6,083 nucleotides of DNA from Burkholderiales bacterium. GTDB lineage: Bacteria > Pseudomonadota > Gammaproteobacteria > Burkholderiales > SG8-39. This document shows, piece by piece, positions 1 to 5,654 of the stretch. The stretch spans positions 1-6,083 of the forward strand of contig JAICPQ010000174.1 in assembly GCA_025929745.1 (NCBI GenBank). Direction: 5' to 3'. Under the pieces are notes generated by a model. It was not told the origin of the DNA and did not search any database. It saw nothing but the letters and a program-made list of their open reading frames with translations. Every line of letters starts with the position of its first letter. Position 1 is the first letter of the stretch. The position numbers were made by a program, and so were the translations under genes.

Positions 1-697
1 CGACGAGATCCACCGGATCGCCCGCCCGGCCGAGGAGCTCCTGTACGTCGCGATGGAGGACTTCCGGGTCGACGTGGTGATCGGCAAGGGCCCGGGCGCG
101 ACCGCCATCCCGCTGGAGGTGGCGCCGTTCACGCTGGTCGGCGCGACCACCCGCGCCGGCATGCTCACCAACCCGTTGCGCGACCGCTTCGGCATCGTGT
201 CGCGCCTGGAGTTCTACGGCGAGGCCGACCTCACGCGCATCGTGCAGCGCTCGGCGCGCCTTCTGAAAGTCGCGCTCGAGGACGAAGGTGCGCGCGAGAT
301 CGCGCGCCGCTCGCGCGGCACGCCGCGCGTCGCGAACCGGCTGCTGCGCCGGGTGCGCGACTACGCGCAAGTAAAGGCCGACGGCAGAGTGTCGAAGGCG
401 CTCGCCGAGGCGGCACTCAAGATGCTCGACGTCGACGCGCTCGGCCTCGACATGATGGACCGCAAGCTCCTCCTCGCGGTGATCGAGAAATTCGGCGGCG
501 GGCCGGTGGGACTCGACAACCTGGCGCACGCGGTGGGAGAGGAAGCCGACACCATTGAAGACGTGCTCGAGCCCTACCTGATCCAGCAGGGCTATCTGCA
601 GCGCACGCCGCGCGGGCGCATCGCCACGCTGCTCGCCTATCGCCACTTCGGCATCGTCGCGCCGGCGGCGATGAAGGATCTCCTGTCCGATACCTGA
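1..697 (+). CDS. ruvB: Holliday junction branch migration ATPase RuvB, C-terminal part (5' end outside window)
   Basis: RuvB is the hexameric AAA+ motor that, with RuvA, drives branch migration of Holliday junctions in recombinational repair. The first complete codon is at base 2, and 231 residues are visible against about 336 in E. coli RuvB, so roughly the first 110 residues with Walker A are missing. The window opens exactly at the Walker B motif DEIH (visible residues 1-4). Next come the sensor I segment GATTRAG (47-53), the arginine-finger segment NPLRDRFGIVSRLEF, the sensor II motif RGTPR (105-109) followed by ANRLLRRVRD, and the C-terminal DNA-binding winged helix (about 151-217) with GGPVGLDNLA, TIEDVLEPYLIQQG and QRTPRGR. 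The TGA stop is at 695-697. No frameshift or missing key residue is seen. It is directly followed by ybgC, an arrangement common in proteobacteria where ruv genes precede tol-pal. Confidence 0.98.
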   Translation, partial: DEIHRIARPAEELLYVAMEDFRVDVVIGKGPGATAIPLEVAPFTLVGATTRAGMLTNPLRDRFGIVSRLEFYGEADLTRIVQRSARLLKVALEDEGAREIARRSRGTPRVANRLLRRVRDYAQVKADGRVSKALAEAALKMLDVDALGLDMMDRKLLLAVIEKFGGGPVGLDNLAHAVGEEADTIEDVLEPYLIQQGYLQRTPRGRIATLLAYRHFGIVAPAAMKDLLSDT

Positions 698-1080
698 AGA
701 TCCCGGTCCGGGTGTATTACCAGGACACCGATGCCGGAGGTGTCGTGTTCCATGCGCAGTACCTGTCGTTCATGGAGCGCGCGCGCAGCGAACTGTTGAA
801 CGAGGCGGGCATCGAGCTCGCCGCGTTCGTCGAGCGCCACGGCACGCTCTTCATGGTCCATCGCATCGACGTGAAATATCACCGGCCCGCAAGCCTCAAC
901 GACGTTCTGTCGGTGAGCGCCGAAGTGGCTAAAATGGGCCGCGCGAGCCTCGTGTTCCACCAGCGTGTGGAACGCGGCACCGAGCTTCTGGTCGAAGCCG
1001 ACGTGACGCTCGCGCTGGTCGAGCGCCGGCGCATGAAGCCGGTGCGCGTGCCCGACGAACTCGAAAAGGCTTTGCGATGA
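694..1080 (+). CDS. ybgC: YbgC-type acyl-CoA thioesterase (hotdog fold), start codon uncertain
   Basis: YbgC is a small cytoplasmic hotdog-fold thioesterase that hydrolyses acyl-CoA; it is the usual first gene of tol-pal operons, and its link to the Tol machine is not fully understood. The signature YYQDTDAGGVVFHAQY holds the catalytic aspartate and the nearby histidine, followed by F-x-ERAR and the late hotdog strands (SLVFHQRV, LVEADVTLAL). No in-frame ATG or GTG precedes the GTG at 712, which would give 122 residues. The frame upstream of 712 still encodes K-I-P-V-R, matching the P-V-R-V-Y-Y first strand of family members (E. coli about 134 aa). I therefore place the start at CTG 694, whose CTGA overlaps the ruvB stop (128 residues). 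GTG 712 is the conservative alternative. The stop TGA at 1078-1080 overlaps tolQ as ATGA. Function is certain; the start is not. Confidence 0.92.
   Translation: MKIPVRVYYQDTDAGGVVFHAQYLSFMERARSELLNEAGIELAAFVERHGTLFMVHRIDVKYHRPASLNDVLSVSAEVAKMGRASLVFHQRVERGTELLVEADVTLALVERRRMKPVRVPDELEKALR
1064..1069 (+). promoter_or_regulatory. Shine-Dalgarno-like site for tolQ
   Basis: AAAAGG lies 7 bases before the tolQ ATG at 1077, inside the last codons of ybgC. It supports that start together with the ATGA overlap, and allows both re-initiation and direct ribosome loading. Confidence 0.55.
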
Positions 1081-1763
1081 CGCTCACCCAAGACCTCGAC
1101 ATCTGGACGCTCATCCTGCACGCCAGCATCGTGGTCAAGGTGGTGATGCTGCTGCTCGTCGCCGTGTCCTTCATGTCCTGGATGTTCATTTTCCAGAAGT
1201 GGTTCGCCATCCGGCGCGCCCACTCGCAGACCGACAAGTTCGAGCGCGAGTTCTGGAGCGGCAACGACTTGAACGCGCTCTACCAGGGGGCGGTGAACCA
1301 CCGCCATACCGTCGGCAGCCTGGAGCGCATCTTTGAGGCGGGATTCCGCGAGTTCGCGAAGCTACGAAGCGGGCAGCGTGGCGGCACCGACGCGAGCAAC
1401 ATGGTCGACGGCGCGCGCCGCGCCATGCGCGCCGCGTTCCAGCGCGAGATGGATTTCCTCGAGCGCCATCTCGCATTCCTTGCCTCGACCGGCTCCGTGA
1501 GCCCGTACGTTGGCCTCTTCGGCACGGTGTGGGGCATCATGCATGCGTTCCGCAGCCTCGCCAACGTCCAGCAGGCGACGCTCGCGCAGGTGGCGCCGGG
1601 CATCGCCGAGGCGCTCGTCGCCACCGCGATCGGCCTCTTCGCCGCGATTCCTGCGGTGGTCGCGTATAACCGCTACTCGCACGACATCGAGCGCCTCGCC
1701 AACCGCTTCGAGAGCTTCATGGAAGAGTTCTCGAACATCCTGCATCGCCAGGCGGTGCGCTGA
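1077..1763 (+). CDS. tolQ: Tol-Pal system protein TolQ (inner-membrane motor stator)
   Basis: TolQ is the MotA/TolQ/ExbB-family inner-membrane subunit that forms the proton channel with TolR and energises TolA. The protein is 228 residues, about the normal size (E. coli 230). Three membrane segments are visible: about 15-38 (LHASIVVKVVMLLLVAVSFM), about 139-158 and about 175-197, with a large cytoplasmic loop between the first two. The diagnostic stretch VGLFGTVWGIMHAF and the segment APGIAEALVATAIGLFAAIP are nearly identical to E. coli TolQ. T150 and T183 match the two conserved threonines lining the proton path (T145 and T178 in E. coli). ExbB is excluded by operon context and by WGIMHAF. 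The ATG overlaps the ybgC stop by four bases (ATGA), and the stop overlaps tolR by one base (TGATG), which implies translational coupling. Confidence 0.98.
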   Translation: MTLTQDLDIWTLILHASIVVKVVMLLLVAVSFMSWMFIFQKWFAIRRAHSQTDKFEREFWSGNDLNALYQGAVNHRHTVGSLERIFEAGFREFAKLRSGQRGGTDASNMVDGARRAMRAAFQREMDFLERHLAFLASTGSVSPYVGLFGTVWGIMHAFRSLANVQQATLAQVAPGIAEALVATAIGLFAAIPAVVAYNRYSHDIERLANRFESFMEEFSNILHRQAVR

Positions 1764-2191
1764 TGGCGCTCCACAAGAAGCGCCGGCCGGTGCACGAGAT
1801 CAACGTCGTGCCCTACGTCGACGTGATGCTCGTGCTGCTTGTCATCTTCATGGTGACCGCGCCGCTCGTGACGCCCGCTGTCATCGATCTGCCGACCGTC
1901 GACAAGGCGAGCGCGCCGCGCGTCGTGCCGCTCGAGATCTTCGTGAAGAGCGATCAGGGTCTCGTCGTGCGCCAGCGCGACGCGCGCGGCGGCGTGGTGA
2001 ACGAGCAGTCTCTCAGCCGCGCGCAGCTCGCCGGTTTCATCAAAAGCGTGCGCGCCAAGAACCAGGATGTCTCCGTCCTCATCGGCGGCGACAAGAACGC
2101 GCGCTATGAAGCGGTGCTGCAGGTGATGGACGAGCTGCGCAAGCAGGGCGTGCAGAAGGTCGGTCTGCAGGTAAAGACCGCACAGCAGTGA
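1763..2191 (+). CDS. tolR: Tol-Pal system protein TolR (inner-membrane motor subunit)
   Basis: TolR is the ExbD/TolR-family partner of TolQ: one membrane helix plus a periplasmic domain that can bind peptidoglycan. The protein is 142 residues, the same size as E. coli TolR. A basic cytoplasmic N-terminus (HKKRRPVHEI) leads into NVVPYVDVMLVLLVIFMVTAP, with the helix at about 18-36. D20 is the essential protonatable membrane aspartate (D23 in E. coli). The periplasmic part has the expected LEIFVKSDQG, a lysine/aspartate-rich strand region (VSVLIGGDKNARYEAVLQVMDEL) and a QKVGLQVK end strand. The ATG shares one base with the tolQ stop; only a weak AGG lies upstream, so translation probably relies on coupling. 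The stop at 2189-2191 overlaps the GTG start of tolA as GTGA. Confidence 0.98.
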   Translation: MALHKKRRPVHEINVVPYVDVMLVLLVIFMVTAPLVTPAVIDLPTVDKASAPRVVPLEIFVKSDQGLVVRQRDARGGVVNEQSLSRAQLAGFIKSVRAKNQDVSVLIGGDKNARYEAVLQVMDELRKQGVQKVGLQVKTAQQ

Positions 2192-2958
2192 GCACGCTCG
2201 CCTGGGACCTCTGGCGATACCAGGAGCGCGGCATGGGCCCGGCGTTCGCGCTGTCGGCCCTGATGCACATCCTGCTCGTCGCGATCCTGGTCCTCGGCGT
2301 GCGCTGGCAGGTCTCCGCGCCGGATATCGTGACCGTCGATCTGGTCGAGGCGCTTCCGCCGCCACCGCCGCCCGCACCACCCGCGCCGGTGGTGCAGCCG
2401 CCCAAACCGGTGCCGGCGCCCGAACCGAAGCCGCTGCCCCGGGTCGAAAAGCCCCAGATCGCCATTCCGGACAAGCCGAAACCGAAGCCCAAGCCCGAGC
2501 CCAAGCCTGCACCGCCCAAGGAGGATCCCGAGTTCCAAAAGCGCCTGCAGGAGCAGATGGCCGAGGAGCAGAAAAACCTGGAGATTCAGCGCCAAGAGCG
2601 CGAGCTGCGAGAGCTGATCGCCAAGCAGCAGGCGCGCCAGCAAGCCGACGCAGCGCGCGCCGCTTCCGCCGCACGCGCGAAGGCATTGAACGAATACATC
2701 TTAAGTATCCAGATCAAGGTGAAGTCGGGCTGGATCCTGCCGCAGGATATCCAGGGTAATCCCCAGGCGTTATTCGACGTCGTGCAGCTGCCGACCGGCG
2801 AGGTGCTTTCGACCAAACTCGTGCGCTCGAGCGGCAATCCGGCCTACGACGCGGCGGTGGAACGAGCAATCCTGAAAGCCTCTCCGTTGCCGCTGCCCGC
2901 CAATAGGGAACTATTCGCCCGGGAACTGAGACTTACTTTCCGGCCGCTGGACAAATAG
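2188..2958 (+). CDS. tolA: Tol-Pal system protein TolA (short, proline-rich form)
   Basis: TolA is anchored in the inner membrane by TolQR and spans the periplasm to contact TolB and Pal. The protein is 256 residues, far shorter than E. coli TolA (421). The membrane helix is at about 19-38 and carries the S-x3-H signature of TolA/TonB (S23, H27). A proline-rich stretch at 57-110 has six consecutive prolines (57-62) and KPKPKPKPEPKP (96-107), a TonB-like feature. A charged helix or coiled coil follows at about 114-168, then the TolA/TonB C-terminal domain at 169-256 (SGWILP, LPTGEVLSTKLVRSSGNPAYDAAVERAI). The cysteine pair of E. coli TolA domain III is absent. GTG 2188 is chosen because it overlaps the tolR stop and because ERG-x-G-x-AFAL just before the helix matches betaproteobacterial TolA N-termini as I remember them. 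ATG 2233 is an alternative with a better SD. TonB is less likely given the operon. Confidence 0.95.
   Translation: MSTLAWDLWRYQERGMGPAFALSALMHILLVAILVLGVRWQVSAPDIVTVDLVEALPPPPPPAPPAPVVQPPKPVPAPEPKPLPRVEKPQIAIPDKPKPKPKPEPKPAPPKEDPEFQKRLQEQMAEEQKNLEIQRQERELRELIAKQQARQQADAARAASAARAKALNEYILSIQIKVKSGWILPQDIQGNPQALFDVVQLPTGEVLSTKLVRSSGNPAYDAAVERAILKASPLPLPANRELFARELRLTFRPLDK
2222..2226 (+). promoter_or_regulatory. Internal Shine-Dalgarno-like AGGAG inside tolA
   Basis: AGGAG lies 6 bases before an in-frame ATG at 2233 (TolA residue 16). It could drive a second, shorter TolA starting just before the membrane helix. It also simply encodes Gln-Glu of a conserved N-terminal motif, so it may be coincidental. 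Confidence 0.35.
2356..2517 (+). repeat. Proline-rich low-complexity segment within tolA
   Basis: This in-frame stretch encodes TolA residues 57-110. It has six Pro codons in a row at 2356-2373, then Pro/Ala/Val runs, then alternating Lys-Pro and Glu-Pro codons at 2473-2508. It is likely an extended, stiff spacer across the periplasm, similar in style to the Pro-rich region of TonB. It is a protein-level repeat rather than a DNA element. Confidence 0.85.
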
Positions 2959-2959
2959 C

Positions 2960-4252
2960 ATGGCCCTTCGGGACAACAACATGGGGCGCTTCCTTCTAGC
3001 TCTTCTTCTGTCCGCCACGGCGCTGGATGCCGCGGCGCAACTTCAGATCGAAATCACCGGGGCGGGCGTGCAGCGAACGCCGATCGCCATCGTCTCGTTC
3101 CCGGGCGAGCAGAATGTCGGCACGAGCCTCACGGCAATCGTGCGCGCGGATCTGGAGCGCAGCGGCCTTTTCCGCGGGCTCGAAATCCCGCCGCTCGCGC
3201 CGCATCCGAACGAGAACTCGCCCATCAACTACGGCGAATGGCGCTCGCGCCTCGCCGATGCGCTCGTCGTCGGGTCGGTGGCGCAGAACCCCGATGGCCG
3301 CTTCGAGGTGCGCTTTCGCGTCTACGACGTGGTGAAGCAGGCGCCAATGGGCGCCATCGCGTACCTCTTCACCAAGGACAACGCGCGCGCCGCGGCGCAC
3401 CGCATCGCCGACTTCGTCTACGAGAAAATCACCGGGGAGAAGGGTGTCTTTTCGACCCAAATCGCCTACGTGGTGAAGCGCGCCGAGGCCTACGAGCTGC
3501 AGATCGCCGACGCGGACGGCGAGCGCGCCCAGTACCTGCTGCGCTCCAACGAGCCGATCATCTCGCCGGTCTGGTCGCCCGAGGGCCGGCGCATCGCCTA
3601 CGTGTCGTTCGAGTCGAAGAAGCCGGTGGTCTACGTGCATCACCTGTCGGAGAACAAGCGTCAGGTCGTCGCGAGCTTCCGCGGTTCGAATTCGGCACCG
3701 GCATGGTCGCCGGACGGCAAGACCATCGCGGTGGTCCTCTCGGTCGAGGGCGGGTCCCAGATCTACCTCATCAGCGCCGACGGCAGCGGCCCGCGGCGGC
3801 GCATCAGTAACTCCGCCTCGATCGACACCGAGCCGCGCTATTCCACCGACGGCAAGTGGATTTATTTCACATCGGACCGCGGCGGCAGCCCGCAGATCTA
3901 CCGCATGGCCTCCACCGGCGGGGAGCCGCAGCGCGTCACCTTCCGGGGCAGCTATAATGTGTCGCCGCGCCCCAGCCCCGACGGCCGTCTTCTGGCCTAT
4001 GTGACCCGCGACGGCGGCCGGTTCCAGGTGGCGCTGCTCGATTTGTCTAACCAACAAGTGCAGGTCATTACCGACAGCGATCGCGACGAGTCGCCGAGCT
4101 TCGCCCCGAACGGCAGGATGATTTTGTTTGCCACGGTGAAGGGCGGCCGCGGCGTGCTGTCGGCGGTGTCCTCCGACGGACGCATCCGCCAGCACCTGCC
4201 TTACTCGGGCGGCGACGTGCGGGAGCCGTCCTGGGGCCCGTTCATCGAATGA
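2960..4252 (+). CDS. tolB: Tol-Pal system periplasmic protein TolB
   Basis: TolB is the periplasmic beta-propeller that binds Pal and the TolA C-terminus, gating Pal between peptidoglycan and TolB. The protein is 430 residues, equal to the E. coli precursor. A Sec signal peptide with hydrophobic core FLLALLLSATAL (11-22) ends at an AAA|Q type site near residue 26. The N-terminal domain (about 27-165) has the family start QIEITGAGVQRTPIAIVSF and ADLERSGLF. The propeller blades show repeated WD40-like PD40 motifs: SPVWSPEGRRIAYVS (202-216), APAWSPDGKTIAVV (246-259), EPRYSTDGKWIYFTSDR (291-307), SPRPSPDGRLLAYVTRD (335-351) and SPSFAPNGRMILFAT (378-392). The start at 2960 lies one base after the tolA TAG. 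An in-frame ATG at 2981 would also leave a complete signal peptide, and neither has a strong SD. The stop overlaps a possible upstream pal ATG at 4249. Confidence 0.98.
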   Translation: MALRDNNMGRFLLALLLSATALDAAAQLQIEITGAGVQRTPIAIVSFPGEQNVGTSLTAIVRADLERSGLFRGLEIPPLAPHPNENSPINYGEWRSRLADALVVGSVAQNPDGRFEVRFRVYDVVKQAPMGAIAYLFTKDNARAAAHRIADFVYEKITGEKGVFSTQIAYVVKRAEAYELQIADADGERAQYLLRSNEPIISPVWSPEGRRIAYVSFESKKPVVYVHHLSENKRQVVASFRGSNSAPAWSPDGKTIAVVLSVEGGSQIYLISADGSGPRRRISNSASIDTEPRYSTDGKWIYFTSDRGGSPQIYRMASTGGEPQRVTFRGSYNVSPRPSPDGRLLAYVTRDGGRFQVALLDLSNQQVQVITDSDRDESPSFAPNGRMILFATVKGGRGVLSAVSSDGRIRQHLPYSGGDVREPSWGPFIE

Positions 4253-4258
4253 AAGGAG
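4252..4258 (+). promoter_or_regulatory. Strong Shine-Dalgarno site for pal
   Basis: AAAGGAG starts at the last base of the tolB stop codon and ends 8 bases before ATG 4267. It is the clearest ribosome binding site serving a preferred start in the window. It decides the pal start in favour of 4267 over the ATG at 4249, which lies upstream of the site. Confidence 0.85.
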
Positions 4259-4266
4259 CGAACTGC

Positions 4267-4833
4267 ATGCGCCTCATCGTCGTGTTGTCTGCCCTCGCGT
4301 TGCTTGCGGGGTGCCAAACCACTCCCGAAGATCAGCAGCCCTCCGCGGCCGGTGTCGAAGAGCGCAAGCCGGGCGCGAAGCCCGGCGTGCAGGCGAAGCC
4401 GGTCGAGCGCCCGCAGGTCGGCAGTGTGGACGCGACCAAGCCCGGCGCCGCCGGCAAGAGCCCGGCCGGCGCCCTGAAGGATCCGTCGAGCCCGCTTTCG
4501 CGCCGCCAGATCTTCTTCGATTACGACAAATTTGAAGTGAAGGACGAGTACCGTCCGGTGATCGAGGCGCATGCCAAATATCTGCGCGACAACGCCAACG
4601 CCAAGATGCTCGTGCAGGGCAACGCCGACGAGCGCGGCAGCCGCGAGTACAACGTCGCGCTCGGCCAGCGGCGCTCCGACAACGTCAAGAAGATGCTGGT
4701 CCTGCTCGGCGCGCGCGAGGCGCAGGTCGAGGCGGTGAGCCTCGGCGAGGAGAAGCCAATGTGCGCCGACCACAATGAACAATGCTGGGCCAAGAACCGG
4801 CGCGGCGACATGCTCTACGGCGGCGAGTATTGA
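4267..4833 (+). CDS. pal: Peptidoglycan-associated outer-membrane lipoprotein Pal
   Basis: Pal is the abundant OmpA-like lipoprotein that ties the outer membrane to peptidoglycan and is recruited by TolB/TolA at the septum. From ATG 4267 it has 188 residues. A lipoprotein signal peptide ends in the lipobox LLAGC, so the mature protein starts at lipidated C16. A Lys/Pro/Gly/Ala-rich linker covers about 25-75. The OmpA-like domain (about 78-186) has QIFFDYDKFEV, then GNADERGSREYN and LGQRRSDNV, and ends with the NRR motif (177-179). D121 and R136 sit at the positions that bind diaminopimelate in OmpA-like domains. C166 and C173 could form a disulfide. ATG 4249, overlapping the tolB stop as ATGA, would add six residues (MKGANC); it is less likely because the SD lies between the two ATGs. 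The stop overlaps cpoB by one base (TGATG). Confidence 0.97.
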   Translation: MRLIVVLSALALLAGCQTTPEDQQPSAAGVEERKPGAKPGVQAKPVERPQVGSVDATKPGAAGKSPAGALKDPSSPLSRRQIFFDYDKFEVKDEYRPVIEAHAKYLRDNANAKMLVQGNADERGSREYNVALGQRRSDNVKKMLVLLGAREAQVEAVSLGEEKPMCADHNEQCWAKNRRGDMLYGGEY

Positions 4834-5654
4834 TGCGCCTTCTTCTCTTCCTCCTCGCCTCTAGCCTCAGCGCGGGCGCGCTGGCGCAGGGCATCTTCGA
4901 CGACAACGAGGCGCGCCGGCGCATCGACCGACTGCGGCAGGAAGTCGAAGCGCACCGCCAGGCCACCGAGGCGCGGATCGCCAAGGCGGAGCAGTCGGCG
5001 CAGGAGGCGGCCGAGCGCGCCGGCGACCGCGGCGCGCTGATCGAGCTCTCCGGGCAGCTCGAAGGCCTGCGCAGCGAGATGGCGCGCATGCGCGGCCAGC
5101 TCGAGGTGCTGAACCATCAGGCCGAGACTGCCGAGGGACGGCAAAAGCAGCTGTATCTCGACATCGATACGCGACTGCGCAAGCTGGAGCAGGCGCGCGA
5201 GCAGCAGGCGGCCGTGCCCGAAAAGCCGCCCGCGCCGACTACGCCACAGCCTACGGCGGAGCCCGAGCCCACACCCGCCGAAGCGAAGGCCTATCAGGCG
5301 GCGCTCGACCAGTTCAAGCTCGGCAACTACACGCTTGCTGTCGCGGCCATGCAGGGTTTCCTTGTTACGTATCCCAACAGCACACTCGCGCCGAACGCGC
5401 AGTACTGGATCGGCATGGCGCATTCCGGCCAGCGCGATTACAAAAGCGCGATCGCCGCGCAGCGCAAGCTGCTGTCCTCCTATCCGGACAGCCCGAAGGC
5501 ACCCGACGCGATGCTCAGCATCGCGAGCGCCCAGGAAACCATGGGCGACCGCGCCGCGGCGCGCAAGACGCTGGAAGAACTGATCGCCAAGTACCCGGGG
5601 AGCAGCTCTGCGACGAGCGCGAAGCAGCGCCTCGCCGCTTCCGCCAAGCGTTGA
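4833..5654 (+). CDS. cpoB: Cell division coordinator CpoB (YbgF, TolA-binding TPR protein)
   Basis: CpoB/YbgF is a periplasmic protein that in E. coli binds TolA and PBP1B and coordinates outer-membrane constriction with peptidoglycan synthesis. The protein is 273 residues (E. coli 263). The signal peptide MRLLLFLLASSLSAGALA is followed by Q19 at an A-L-A|Q site. A long coiled coil (about 24-124), the trimerisation region, includes the family motif RGQLEVLNHQ and ends in LYLDIDTRLRKLE. A Pro/Thr/Glu linker spans 128-150. Three TPR repeats follow: about 151-184 (AYQAALDQFKLGNYTLAVAA), 188-221 (AQYWIGMAHSGQRDYKSAI) and 225-258 (AMLSIASAQETMGDRAAA). An upstream in-frame ATG at 4782 is rejected because it buries the signal peptide. 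ATG 4833 overlaps the pal stop as TGATG. There is no strong SD, so translation is probably coupled to pal. Confidence 0.97.
   Translation: MRLLLFLLASSLSAGALAQGIFDDNEARRRIDRLRQEVEAHRQATEARIAKAEQSAQEAAERAGDRGALIELSGQLEGLRSEMARMRGQLEVLNHQAETAEGRQKQLYLDIDTRLRKLEQAREQQAAVPEKPPAPTTPQPTAEPEPTPAEAKAYQAALDQFKLGNYTLAVAAMQGFLVTYPNSTLAPNAQYWIGMAHSGQRDYKSAIAAQRKLLSSYPDSPKAPDAMLSIASAQETMGDRAAARKTLEELIAKYPGSSSATSAKQRLAASAKR

Noticed and set aside
1510..2109. Plus-strand alternative frame of 199 codons across tolQ and tolR
   Set aside because: It is an Arg/Ser/Ala-rich frame-shifted reading of tolQ and tolR with no domain. The true frames are strongly conserved.
1673..2686. Long open frame on the minus strand (337 codons) opposite tolR and tolA
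   Set aside because: It is antisense to well-supported genes. Its Ala/Arg/Pro-rich translation with His/Asp-rich blocks is typical of the complement of GC-rich coding DNA, and no family motif is seen.
2686..2708. AT-richer patch with TTGAAC and TTAAGTAT inside tolA, resembling a promoter
   Set aside because: The spacing between the two boxes is far too short for a sigma-70 promoter, and the patch lies in the conserved start of the TolA C-terminal domain.
3953..3958. Perfect TATAAT hexamer inside tolB, about 300 bases before pal
   Set aside because: There is no -35-like hexamer at 16-18 bases and no TGn extension. The bases encode the conserved S-Y-N-V of a TolB blade, so coding constraint explains them.
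2996..4195. Long open frame on the minus strand (399 codons) opposite tolB
   Set aside because: It is a complement shadow of tolB in GC-rich DNA. The translation is Arg/His/Ala-rich with no recognisable domain.
4782..4832. Upstream in-frame start for cpoB at 4782
   Set aside because: It would place 17 Arg-rich residues before a clean Sec signal peptide and overlap pal by 52 bases. ATG 4833 with the one-base TGATG overlap is much better.
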